Positions 8,122-16,325 of a DNA stretch of 64,000 bases are shown here, piece by piece. A program made the translations under genes and the position numbers. Within the stretch, counting starts at the first letter, position 1, and every line of letters starts with the position of its first letter. Source of the DNA: an uncultured Flavobacteriaceae bacterium (GTDB taxonomy: Bacteria > Bacteroidota > Bacteroidia > Flavobacteriales > Flavobacteriaceae); NCBI GenBank assembly GCA_947494325.1, contig CANLUS010000003.1, positions 455,675 to 519,674 on the forward strand. The letters are read 5' to 3'. The notes beneath the pieces were generated by a model, which had not been told where the DNA came from, ran no database searches, and was given only the letters and a program-made list of their open reading frames with translations.

Positions 8122-9573
8122 TTAAAATTTCCCATTGGTGTTCTTCCAATTTTCTTTTGCAGGAATAGATTGAATCACATCCCAATGCTCTACAATTTTT
8201 CCGTCTTCTAATCTGAACAAGTCATAAAAAGATGTGTCATCACCTTTACCAAATTTACCCTCACTCATTGTTAGGACAAAGTTACCTTGACCTAATACTT
8301 TATGAAGTTTAGTGTATTCCATTACCAGTCCGTTTTCAGCGAAGTATTTCATTGCGGCTCCAAAACCATCTAAACCATCTGCCACGGCAGGATTATGCTG
8401 TATGTACTTTGTAGGGTTAATGTATGTTGTTAATTTATCCATTTCATGGCCCAATAGTACCTTTTCAATAAAGTTTTTAACGATTTTTTTATTCGCTTCA
8501 GTTTTATCTAAATCGGTTATACCTGTTGCTCCGTCGAATTGTGTTCTTCCGCTTGGGTTAGGTTTTTGTACTTCTAGTAAGTTATCCCAATGCTCTACGA
8601 TAAGTCCATCTTCAAATCTAAAAACATCAAAAGCAGCTTTTGGGCCGAAAAAGTCATATTCAGTATGTGTAAATACATAATCCCCATCTTGAAAAGCTCT
8701 TATAACATTTGCTTTAAAACCACCTTCTGGCGCATGATGCATCACTTCTCCAAAGCCAGATAAGCCATCGGCTACATCTAGATTGTGTTGAATGTATTTG
8801 TTTGGATTGATGTAAGAAATAGGTGTTTGGTCACCTGTATTAAAACTGTTTAATAATGCGACTACTTTGTCTTTGTTTGTTAATTCCATTGTATTGTTTT
8901 TTAGTGATTTAAGTGTTTTATAACGCCCCATATTCATAGAGGATTGATCCATCATTCCCATGAATTTTTTAGAGATAGGCGCTTCCATAAAAGGTTGTAA
9001 TGCAACGTCTGAATTGCTTTTAGTATCCCAGTATATTGCAACAACTTGTCTACCTTTTTCATTAGCACCAGTTATACGTTGTTTAAAACCGTTCTGTTTT
9101 GATGTAAATTCGGTTTCAACACTTTTATTTGTTTTACTAAAGGTGTCTAGATTGATGTCTAGTTTTGTGTCGAAAGACATCACTTCAATAAATTCGCTAG
9201 TGTTTGCATTAAAACTATCTTCAATAATATAACGAGACATGTTCATTGTAGAGCCATCAATCATGGATGCATATTCTGTAACTGACGAGTCCGACATGAA
9301 TTTTTTCATGGATGCTTCTGCATTTTCATTAGTATTCCAATAGACCAAGACAACATAGTTGCCGTTGTCATCAACACCGCTTTGTCGTTTAATAAAACCT
9401 GGTTGATTGATTGTAAAGTTTCTTTCTACTTCAGCATCTAATTTGTTGAAAACTGAATTGTTCACTGTAGATTTTGTTCTAAAAGTTGTGACTTCTAATA
9501 CTAACTGTTCACTAGAACAGCTTGTCGCACCAATTATGATAGCGAGTATGATGATTGCATTTTTAATTTTCAT
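8122..9573 (-). CDS. Lipoprotein with two ABM-like and two SnoaL-like domains
   Basis: 483 residues with a lipoprotein signal (IIGATSCSS, Cys19). Two similar ~100-residue units follow (about 25-120 and 128-225), each with the pattern FxxKQxGFxxR..G..G..VVxVYWDT..., resembling antibiotic-biosynthesis-monooxygenase/stress-response dimeric beta-barrels, and each ending in NMSRY/NMGRY. Then come two SnoaL-like units (about 230-345 and 360-483), each containing INPxKYIQHNxxVADGLxGFG and DGLIVEHWD. It is thus a double internal duplication. It probably acts in the periplasm or on the surface; the substrate is unknown. An O-methyltransferase gene lies 18 bases upstream. Confidence 0.85.
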   Translation of the reverse strand: MKIKNAIIILAIIIGATSCSSEQLVLEVTTFRTKSTVNNSVFNKLDAEVERNFTINQPGFIKRQSGVDDNGNYVVLVYWNTNENAEASMKKFMSDSSVTEYASMIDGSTMNMSRYIIEDSFNANTSEFIEVMSFDTKLDINLDTFSKTNKSVETEFTSKQNGFKQRITGANEKGRQVVAIYWDTKSNSDVALQPFMEAPISKKFMGMMDQSSMNMGRYKTLKSLKNNTMELTNKDKVVALLNSFNTGDQTPISYINPNKYIQHNLDVADGLSGFGEVMHHAPEGGFKANVIRAFQDGDYVFTHTEYDFFGPKAAFDVFRFEDGLIVEHWDNLLEVQKPNPSGRTQFDGATGITDLDKTEANKKIVKNFIEKVLLGHEMDKLTTYINPTKYIQHNPAVADGLDGFGAAMKYFAENGLVMEYTKLHKVLGQGNFVLTMSEGKFGKGDDTSFYDLFRLEDGKIVEHWDVIQSIPAKENWKNTNGKF

Positions 9574-9591
9574 GTTGTATAGTTTTAATGG

Positions 9592-10221
9592 TTAAATTAC
9601 TTTACTTAAGTATGCTTTTCCTCTATGAATAGCATGAGTGGCATAGTTGTTTTTTCTTTTGAGTATATAATTCGCATATTCTTGAGTACCGGTCATATCC
9701 ATATTGTCGGCATAGATTAATGTATCCTTATGAAAATGAGGTTCCAATAGCCTGAAAAGTGGTAAGTACAAGTCTTTCCAACCATCAAGAAATAAGAAAT
9801 CGATTGGCTTGTCGTAGTCTTTTAGTGTTTCCATAGCATCTCCAATTCTTACATCTACATAATCAGTTAGTCCAGCATTTTCAATATTCTTGATGGCTTT
9901 CTTTGCTTTTGTTTTTAACAGTTCTGTTGTAACTACGTGTCCACCAGTTTGGCGAGCTGCATCAGCTAAATAAATGGAAGAAATTCCGAAGGATGTACCA
10001 AACTCTATGATAGATTTGCAATTATTCTCCAAAATTAATTGCTTCATTATTTTACCTTGTTCTCTAGAAACAGGTAGGTAAGCATGCTCAAAATCGTTAG
10101 GTTGCATAGGTCTAAAAGCGGATTTTACCAAGCCTTTGCCGATACGCAAGAAATCTTTTTTTGCGTCAATATGTAGTTTATCTAATGTATGCTCAACAGT
10201 ATTTATTTCATATATATTCAT
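9592..10221 (-). CDS. O-methyltransferase-like SAM-dependent methyltransferase
   Basis: 209 residues from the ATG at 10221. An in-frame ATG 45 bases further upstream would add a Cys/Ile-rich segment not typical of the family, so it was not used. SAM motif I is seen in IIEFGTSFGISSIYLA, the acidic strand-2 residue in VVTTEL, and DFLFLDGWKDLYLPL is the motif of class-I O-methyltransferases (PF01596-like). It lies 18 bases upstream of the four-domain lipoprotein and is probably in the same transcript. Confidence 0.85.
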   Translation of the reverse strand: MNIYEINTVEHTLDKLHIDAKKDFLRIGKGLVKSAFRPMQPNDFEHAYLPVSREQGKIMKQLILENNCKSIIEFGTSFGISSIYLADAARQTGGHVVTTELLKTKAKKAIKNIENAGLTDYVDVRIGDAMETLKDYDKPIDFLFLDGWKDLYLPLFRLLEPHFHKDTLIYADNMDMTGTQEYANYILKRKNNYATHAIHRGKAYLSKVI

Positions 10222-10319
10222 GTCTGTATTTTTTGATTTAATAATGACACAAATGTATAGACACAACTAAATTATTTGACTATAATAAAAGGGGTAATGA
10301 CTGTAAAAATGGGAGGGTC

Positions 10320-11198
10320 TTATTTTTTTAATCGAAATTGCTCTGGTGTATTTTGAGTTTGTCGCTTAAAATATTTGTAAAAATTCGTAGTTTCTTCGAA
10401 GCCTGATTTATAAGCAATTTCTTTAATAGATAATTTGGTATTGAGCAATAAGCGTTTAATCTGTTTGGTACATATTTCATCAATAAATGCTTTGGCAGAT
10501 TTATGAACAATACTTTTCGTTACTGCGTTTAGGGTTTTTGTGCTAACACCCATTAAACCTGCATAATCCTTGACTTTTGTAGTTGTATTCACGTTTTTTT
10601 CTACTAAGTTTTGGAGCTCAACAAATTCCTTTAAGTACTTCTTATCTATACTAAGTTTCTTGTCTTTTTCTTTAAGTCTTAATACGTGTGTTGTTAATAT
10701 ATTTAACTCACTTCTTATTACACTTAATGAGTGGTCATCATTTATAGTGAAGTATTCGTATTCTATGCGTTTTATAATTTGATGAACAGTAAGGAAGTTT
10801 ACATTGTTTAACTGTAATTTTGGAACACTTAGCAATTCATTAAAAAGCAGCATTGTTTTTTGTGCTTCCATTTTTTCAAGGAAGCTGACCAAAAATTCGT
10901 CGGTAAAAATCAGCAATAAACCTTTTAAAGTTTTGCTTTTAAAAAATTTATGGATTTGATCTTTTCTTATGGTCAGTAATGTTCCTTTTTCACATGTATA
11001 GTCCGTAAAGTCAATGGTATGATGGCCTAGTCCCTTTTCTATAAATAATAGAATGTAAAACTCAACTTTATGATGATGCTCGATAGAATGGTCTAGGTCA
11101 GTGCGCTGATATAACTCCTCCAATTTAACAATGTCAAATTGATATTTTAAATTTTGCCGATTTAGAAATTTTATATTTTTCGGATTTTCTCTTTCCAT
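10320..11198 (-). CDS. AraC-family regulator with N-terminal cupin-like sensor
   Basis: 292 residues from the ATG at 11198; an ATG seven codons upstream (11219) is possible, but that stretch overlaps a decayed cassette site. The N-terminus has the cupin-type pattern HSIEHHHKVEFYILLFIEKG and the C-terminus the AraC double HTH, ending SIKEIAYKSGFEETTNFYKYFKRQTQNTPEQFR. It could regulate the methyltransferase and lipoprotein genes 98 bases downstream; this is inferred from position only. Confidence 0.9.
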   Translation of the reverse strand: MERENPKNIKFLNRQNLKYQFDIVKLEELYQRTDLDHSIEHHHKVEFYILLFIEKGLGHHTIDFTDYTCEKGTLLTIRKDQIHKFFKSKTLKGLLLIFTDEFLVSFLEKMEAQKTMLLFNELLSVPKLQLNNVNFLTVHQIIKRIEYEYFTINDDHSLSVIRSELNILTTHVLRLKEKDKKLSIDKKYLKEFVELQNLVEKNVNTTTKVKDYAGLMGVSTKTLNAVTKSIVHKSAKAFIDEICTKQIKRLLLNTKLSIKEIAYKSGFEETTNFYKYFKRQTQNTPEQFRLKK

Positions 11199-11214
11199 TT
11201 CTGAAATTCCACAC

Positions 11215-11353
11215 AACAATTTGTATATGGTCAGTTACGGAAAATCAGTTAGAATTTTCCGACATACGACGAAGTTAATTAATTCAAGTGACATGATCAT
11301 TGTGAACCGACGCTAGCAATTTCTTTGAAATCATTTTGAAGCAATTAATTCTG
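11215..11353 (-). repeat. Solitary decayed attC-like site
   Basis: It closely follows the family B site at 20739-20886: AACaaTTTGTaTATGG, the TTACGGAAAATCAGTTAG core, AGTTAATTAATTCAAGTGAC and CGCTAGCAATT are shared in order. The right outer arm (ATACACGTTGTT) is lost. It lies 3 kb beyond the first recognisable array site and suggests the array once extended further. Confidence 0.65.
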
Positions 11354-11453
11354 TTTCTTATTATCTCATGTTTGGTTTTTTAATTATCGGATCTAATTAA
11401 ACTTTTAAAAAAAAGTAGAGTCTAAATTTAAAAGAACTTAAATTATATACATC

Positions 11454-12761
11454 ATGATTAACAAAAACCTATTTCTCGGATGCTTGCTAATATTATTTTC
11501 AAGTTGCACGGGTAATTCAGATGACATCTCGAACAGTGAAGAAGACTTCGAATCTGGAGAGTCAACATATCAAGCTGAAGGGTTTGTTAAAATAGAGAAT
11601 GGTCTAGGGGGACTTATTGCAGATCTCGAAGAAGGAGATAGGTTCGGAAGAGACCATGACGCCCTAGGAGATCTTAATGGAGATGGTGTTATAGATTATG
11701 TAATTGGCGCACGATCGGATGATGATGGTGCAATTGATGCTGGGGCAGTTTATATTTTATTTATGAATAATGATGGTACTGTTTTGTCGAATCAAAAAAT
11801 CTCAATGCTTGAGGGAGGATTTAATGAAACCTTAACTGCGGGAAATTGGTTTGGATATGGTGTTGCTGGTATCGGTGACTATAATGACGATGGTATACCT
11901 GATATTGCGGCATCGTCCCCTGTTCCTCCAAATAACTCCTTATATATTATTTACCTAAATGAAGATGGAACGGTAAAAGATTATGTGAAAAATGAAAATA
12001 TAACAGCGCAAGGTCTAACAGCTATTGGTGATATTAATAATGATAACAAAATAGATTTAGTAGCTTGTAATCCAGGATCAAATGATGGTGGGTTATCAAG
12101 AGGAGCTATTGATATTTTATTTTTTGATGACTCATCACAGGTTATTAGTGCCAGCATAGTAACCATTAGTTCTACTCAAGGAAATTTTGGTTCCGGGTTG
12201 GAAGATAGAGATCAGTTCGGGGGCAGAGAAGTTGCCATGCTTGGGGACTTAGATAGAGACGGGTCTATTGAACTGGCAGTGGGTGCCTTTATGTCCGATG
12301 GAGGCAAAGGTGCTATTTGGATACTTTCATTAGATCCAACGAACTTTAATGTGATTTCTAAAACTAAAATTTCTGAAGGTTTGAATGGTTTTACAGAAAC
12401 ACTTGACGTAGAACTTAATAGTAATGGAAGTTATGGAGCGCAGTTTGGCCATGCAATGTGTGCGGTTGGTGATTTCGATGGTGACGGAATAACAGATTTA
12501 ATTACAGGAGCAAACCAACAAAATGAGGGTATGGGTTATGTTTTGTATTTAAATGCAGACAAAACGGTAAAATCAATAGAAAAAATTAGTGCTACTGAGG
12601 GCGGATTTGATTTAATGCTTGGCGTTCAAGATCGCTTTGCACGCTCTATTTCCTACGTAGGAGATTTAAAAAATGACGGTTCTATTGCAGTAAATTTTGG
12701 AGGCGGAGTAGGGTTAGGAGGAACAGGGTCTCTTTACACTCTTTTCTTTAGACCTAACTAA
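11454..12761 (+). CDS. Surface lipoprotein with FG-GAP (integrin-like) repeats
   Basis: 435 residues with a lipoprotein signal (ILFSSCTGN, Cys19). At least five FG-GAP/calcium-loop repeats are visible: DLNGDGVIDYVIGA, DYNDDGIPDIAAS, DINNDNKIDLVAC, DLDRDGSIELAVGA and DFDGDGITDLITGA, spaced about 60-70 residues apart, consistent with an integrin-alpha-type beta-propeller. It probably sits on the cell surface in an adhesive or binding role. It is the only plus-strand gene to the right of 2.4 kb and has its own unit. Confidence 0.9.
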   Translation: MINKNLFLGCLLILFSSCTGNSDDISNSEEDFESGESTYQAEGFVKIENGLGGLIADLEEGDRFGRDHDALGDLNGDGVIDYVIGARSDDDGAIDAGAVYILFMNNDGTVLSNQKISMLEGGFNETLTAGNWFGYGVAGIGDYNDDGIPDIAASSPVPPNNSLYIIYLNEDGTVKDYVKNENITAQGLTAIGDINNDNKIDLVACNPGSNDGGLSRGAIDILFFDDSSQVISASIVTISSTQGNFGSGLEDRDQFGGREVAMLGDLDRDGSIELAVGAFMSDGGKGAIWILSLDPTNFNVISKTKISEGLNGFTETLDVELNSNGSYGAQFGHAMCAVGDFDGDGITDLITGANQQNEGMGYVLYLNADKTVKSIEKISATEGGFDLMLGVQDRFARSISYVGDLKNDGSIAVNFGGGVGLGGTGSLYTLFFRPN

Positions 12762-12889
12762 AAAAGTATACTAAATTAAGATTGAATTTTCGTCGCGGTA
12801 TTAATACTGACGGAATTAATTATTCTGCTTAAAAGACAAAAGCGAAGCAAATTGGCAAAGAAATAATAGGCGTTATTGAATTTAGTTCA

Positions 12890-13444
12890 TTAATTTTTCT
12901 TCTGTTGTTCTTTCAACATTGCTTCAAGATAATTATTAGTAGTTAAGTATTCTTGTTTTAGATCTTGAAGATATTTTAATACTTGACTTCGGGCTTTATA
13001 ATTCGGCTCAAGGCAGTCATTTATATTTGAGTCTGTGACGGTTAGTCCTACGTACCATTTTCCCGAACGAGAAACATGCGCTTCTTTTAATAAAGCATCG
13101 TTACCATTAGATTCCCTTTTAGCATCAATTGCAATAGGTACTAAGTTTACTGTTTTACTTGAGCGTTCAATTTCATGAAAAGATAGAAAGTAATTTTGGT
13201 CAGAGATAGAAATTGGAACATTCCATTGTACATTTTCGTCTTTTAAATCATATTTCATGTTTATGAAATCATAGAATTCATTGGCATCTTTAGGGTCTTC
13301 AAAAATAAATGTATAATTTCTAGGAAGGTTTCTTTTAAACTTTTTACCCAACATAACTTCTTCACCTTTAATATTTGGTGCAACTTTTAATGGGATACAA
13401 GAAGAAAATGAAATAAGAATGAATATTAATACTAATTGTTTCAT
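12890..13444 (-). CDS. Hypothetical lipoprotein
   Basis: 184 residues with a lipoprotein signal (ISFSSCIPL, Cys16) and a soluble domain ending in a Gln/Lys-rich helix (AMLKEQQKKN). The motif SGKWYVGLTVTDSN is the most distinctive stretch; I do not recognise the family. It is the left-most minus-strand gene of the cassette-rich half, but no clear cassette site flanks it. Confidence 0.7.
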   Translation of the reverse strand: MKQLVLIFILISFSSCIPLKVAPNIKGEEVMLGKKFKRNLPRNYTFIFEDPKDANEFYDFINMKYDLKDENVQWNVPISISDQNYFLSFHEIERSSKTVNLVPIAIDAKRESNGNDALLKEAHVSRSGKWYVGLTVTDSNINDCLEPNYKARSQVLKYLQDLKQEYLTTNNYLEAMLKEQQKKN

Positions 13445-13638
13445 TTAAATATTTTCAGATGAATAATCAAATACTATGCCAACGATCATAACTTTTTGAA
13501 TCCCAAAAACAACGGTGTCAAAAATGATTAAGACAACAAAAAATCGTAGAACTAAGGAAATTCTTTTGATTCCTGAAATGGTCTTGATCTACAATCGAAC
13601 AATTAATTTGATACGCGATTGACAACGGTCTATTGGTT

Positions 13639-14205
13639 TTAAACTATTTCTTTTTCAAGTGCCATATAGTGAGTTGTTTGAGTATTGTATAATGGTATAA
13701 TTTTCACTTCACATTTATAGGTGGTTTTGTCTTTTCTATAGTTAAGAATAGTTTCGCTAAAGGGTTTGTTTTGTAAAATTTTTTGTTTGATTCTTTGTTT
13801 CACAAGCTTAGAAGTTTTTTTTCCTTGAAGGAATCTAGGTGTTTTGTTTGTCGCAAATGTTTTCGAATATCCAGTCATTGAAGAGAATCCATCATCAGTC
13901 CAAATTATTTTTTGATGTATATCCGTAATAATTACGGCATCATGATCTATATCGTTTAATAATTTATCAAAATCATTTTTCCAATTAAACCTTTTTGACA
14001 AGGAAATAATTTGATTTAATTCATATTTCTTTTTTATTTCTAGCAATCTTTGACCGTAGTGTTCGCTGTAAATATCCCAACTTTTAAGAGGAGGCATATT
14101 TATACTTGAGGCCTCATTATTTTGTTTTATTTCTTTATACTTGTTAGGTGATAAATTGGATAAATAGATATCCAAACACATCATTTCAGATAAGTCGTGT
14201 TTCAT
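13639..14205 (-). CDS. PAS-domain protein, LOV-like but without the photoactive Cys
   Basis: 188 residues with a short N-terminal helical region and a PAS domain from about residue 90. The segment TPRFLQGKKTS aligns with the LOV signature NCRFLQG, but the flavin-binding Cys is replaced by Pro, so canonical LOV photochemistry is not expected. Also typical are IWTDDGFSSMTGYS and the terminal strand pair FSETILNYRKDKTTYKCEV. No output domain is attached. It may sense redox state or a small molecule, or pair with a partner elsewhere. Confidence 0.78.
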   Translation of the reverse strand: MKHDLSEMMCLDIYLSNLSPNKYKEIKQNNEASSINMPPLKSWDIYSEHYGQRLLEIKKKYELNQIISLSKRFNWKNDFDKLLNDIDHDAVIITDIHQKIIWTDDGFSSMTGYSKTFATNKTPRFLQGKKTSKLVKQRIKQKILQNKPFSETILNYRKDKTTYKCEVKIIPLYNTQTTHYMALEKEIV

Positions 14206-14220
14206 GTTTTATTTTATTGT

Positions 14221-14333
14221 TACCAAAGGTTGGTCTCCGGTTTAACGTCATTGCAAGATAAGAATTTTCTAATAGGAAACTCCGCATTAATGAGGGGAGA
14301 AAAGCCAACCGACGAAGCAATTATAGCATTGTT
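14221..14333 (-). repeat. Decayed attC-like site, family A
   Basis: GCAAGATAAGAATTTTCT, AGGAAACTCCGC and the right end ATTATAGCATTGTTG match family A in order, but the left outer arm and first hairpin are eroded. The next cassette's boundaries still match: GTTGTATA here and TATACAAC at 14830-14837. Confidence 0.6.
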
Positions 14334-14345
14334 GTATAGTGTTAA

Positions 14346-14807
14346 TTATTCGTCTTTAATTTTAAGCCATTCTTCATAGGAAACCACTCGTTTTTCCTTT
14401 TCTGATTTAGTTTTTCCAGGAAGAATTCCAATAAATTCAAGTTCGTGTCCGTCTGGATCACTAAAATATATTGATATCGCTGGCATCCAACAAAACACCA
14501 TTGGTTTTTCTTTATCATCGTTTAAAAAATTCCAACATTTTATGTTATTCGACCTAAAGAATTTAACCGATTCGTTTAGAATCCATTTTGGATTACATTC
14601 AAAAGCAAAATGACGAATATCAATCTCATTTCTCGGTTTTTCCCATAAGCCTAGCATAGATTGCTTCTCTTTACCAATCCAAAAAAAAGCGGTTTTAGGT
14701 TCATCTCGATATCTACATTGTATTAATCCGAGTGTTTTCGAATAAAATTCAATTGAGCGTTCAAGATTCGTTACAAATAAATGAGTTTCATAAAGTCCTT
14801 TTATCAT
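14346..14807 (-). CDS. VOC-superfamily (glyoxalase-like) protein
   Basis: 153 residues. YETHLFVTNLERSIEFYSKTLGL opens the first VOC half and FSDPDGHELEFIGILPG closes the second; HFAFECN supplies the mid-domain histidine region. The pattern is close to fosfomycin-resistance/glyoxalase-like metalloproteins with possible ligands His and Glu, but the substrate is unknown. Its cassette is bounded by GTTGTATA and TATACAAC, so it is the oldest cassette whose ends can still be recognised. Confidence 0.85.
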   Translation of the reverse strand: MIKGLYETHLFVTNLERSIEFYSKTLGLIQCRYRDEPKTAFFWIGKEKQSMLGLWEKPRNEIDIRHFAFECNPKWILNESVKFFRSNNIKCWNFLNDDKEKPMVFCWMPAISIYFSDPDGHELEFIGILPGKTKSEKEKRVVSYEEWLKIKDE

Positions 14808-14834
14808 CTAAATTAGTTTTGACACATGATATAC

Positions 14835-14994
14835 AACGTTTGGGTAATGGCTTAACCTTGCAGATTATTTTTAAAGTTCGTTTTTTAGGTGTAACATTTT
14901 TGTAAAAAATTTCCTTATTTCAATAGCATGTTGTGAAATTATCTGCTAGGGCATTTCAAGAAAGCCGAGATGACGAAGCAATTATAGCCATTTT
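14835..14994 (-). repeat. Decayed attC-like site
   Basis: The left end AACGTTTGGGTAATGG and right end GACGAAGCAATTATAGCCATT resemble the family A outer arms, but the inner hairpins are not recognisable and the right box has been replaced by a T-run. Confidence 0.5.
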
Positions 14995-14996
14995 TT

Positions 14997-15692
14997 TTAA
15001 CGTTTTATTTCTAAGAGGTCCCAACCATAACCTGTGCCAGTCCACCAAGAATATACGCTTGTTCGAATTATACCATGCTCCTTGCTATAAATTGTTGTCA
15101 TTCCAGGGCCATCGTTTGCCATAAGAGCATTATTAATAAAGACATTTAATCTATCATAATGGTTTCCTAACAGGCTATAGTTTTTAGCGAATAATTCGGC
15201 ATTAGATTCGGTATATTGAAATGATGTTTTCCAACCTAAAATTTGAATTTCTTGATCTTCAAATTCTCTTAACAAAAATTGAGGTCTAGAAAAGTTTCCA
15301 AATCTATATATGAGATGACTTCTAAAATTACTGAGGTCAAAGACCAAAGAATCATTCTGTATATTCCAATAGTTTTGGTAAACAGCATCTTTGTTTTCCC
15401 AATAATAACTGTCGGTATTTACCATCATATTCGAGAACGGGGTTATTTTTTCTGAAATTAGAAATTTATTATTGTCGGCAGATAAAACTTCTAATTCAAG
15501 GGTATCACCTCGATAAATAAAATTGTCACTACTTGCGTCAGCATATCCTTCGCCAGTTAGTAAAACATATCTGAGCTTTTGACCTATTTCTAAATTCAAA
15601 ATATTCGTTTGACTTAGATCTGGCGTATCATCACTTTTACTACAAGAAGAGAATAACAAAAAAGAAACAATTAAAAAACGTATACATTTCAT
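14997..15692 (-). CDS. Hypothetical lipoprotein
   Basis: 231 residues with a lipoprotein signal (LLFSSCSKSDD, Cys17) and a C-terminus GTGYGWDLLEIKR. The soluble part is beta-rich with several Trp and Tyr; no family recognised. Its stop codon lies at the edge of the decayed site to its left, the position normal for a cassette gene. Confidence 0.75.
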   Translation of the reverse strand: MKCIRFLIVSFLLFSSCSKSDDTPDLSQTNILNLEIGQKLRYVLLTGEGYADASSDNFIYRGDTLELEVLSADNNKFLISEKITPFSNMMVNTDSYYWENKDAVYQNYWNIQNDSLVFDLSNFRSHLIYRFGNFSRPQFLLREFEDQEIQILGWKTSFQYTESNAELFAKNYSLLGNHYDRLNVFINNALMANDGPGMTTIYSKEHGIIRTSVYSWWTGTGYGWDLLEIKR

Positions 15693-15735
15693 AGTTGTGA
15701 TTTTAATTCATTCGTATTACGAGTATTTAATGATT

Positions 15736-15959
15736 AACGGATTGTTTAACTTCAATAGTTATTTTCCGAAGTTCGTTTTATGTATAACCTCTTTGTAAGA
15801 TAGTGAATAAAATTCCTTCTTTCAATAGCGCATTGCGAAATTTTTCGCTAGAGAATTCCAAGAAAACCGAGCGATCATTGCAAGATAAGAAATTTCGTTT
15901 ATTAACTTCCGTCATAAGGACGCGAAAAAAGCGAACTGGCGTAGCAATTAAGTCGTTGC
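15736..15959 (-). repeat. Decayed attC-like site
   Basis: CATTGCAAGATAAGAAATTTC, TTCCGTCATAAGG and GTAGCAATTAAGTCGTTGCT are recognisable pieces of family A sites in the correct order, spread over a longer, rearranged stretch beginning AACGG. This gap of about 280 bp holds no other feature I can see. Confidence 0.5.
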
Positions 15960-15973
15960 TGTCGAAGGTTTTT

Positions 15974-16312
15974 CTAGCATTTAATTTTCAACCTCAAAAC
16001 TTTATTTTCACTTTCCTGATGATAATAATCTTTTATTCTTACAAAACCATATTTGTTGTAAATAGCTCTTCCTATTTGATTTTTCTCAAATACTTCGACT
16101 TCTCAATCTGAATGCTCTTTTTTAATAAAATCTACAAATTTTGTCCCAATTCCTTTATGATGACTACCTGGTAAGACAAAAAGACCACCAATTTCATTGC
16201 CTAAGATACTTATAAATCCTACGATAGAATTTTCGATTTCATAAACCCATGTTTCCGATTTAGGAATATAAATATGAGTCATATCATTTCTAATTTTTAA
16301 GCTTGCGCGCAA
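15974..16312 (-). pseudogene. GNAT acetyltransferase interrupted by an in-frame TGA
   Basis: Reading on one frame gives 112 residues with a single TGA at codon 70, after FVDFIKKEHSD. Before it lie the GNAT acetyl-CoA motif region (GGLFVLPGSHHKGIGTKFVD) and after it the C-terminal GNAT signature (EVFEKNQIGRAIYNKYGFVR). The N-terminus is also shorter than usual (about 140-150 residues in the family). The frame is intact apart from the stop, so inactivation seems recent, or the TGA is a sequence error. Confidence 0.8.
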
Positions 16313-16325
16313 CCGTTATAGCCAG
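16309..16325 (-). repeat. Residual outer arm of a cassette site
   Basis: GCAACCGTTATAGCCAG keeps the family A ends (CAAC..GG and TATAGCC..GTT) with the whole interior deleted. It joins the GNAT pseudogene directly to the amidohydrolase stop. Confidence 0.4.

Noticed and set aside
12762..12889. Further decayed site left of the 12890 gene
   Set aside because: AATAGGCGTTATTG recalls a right arm, but neither a left arm nor hairpins can be found, so the similarity may be chance.
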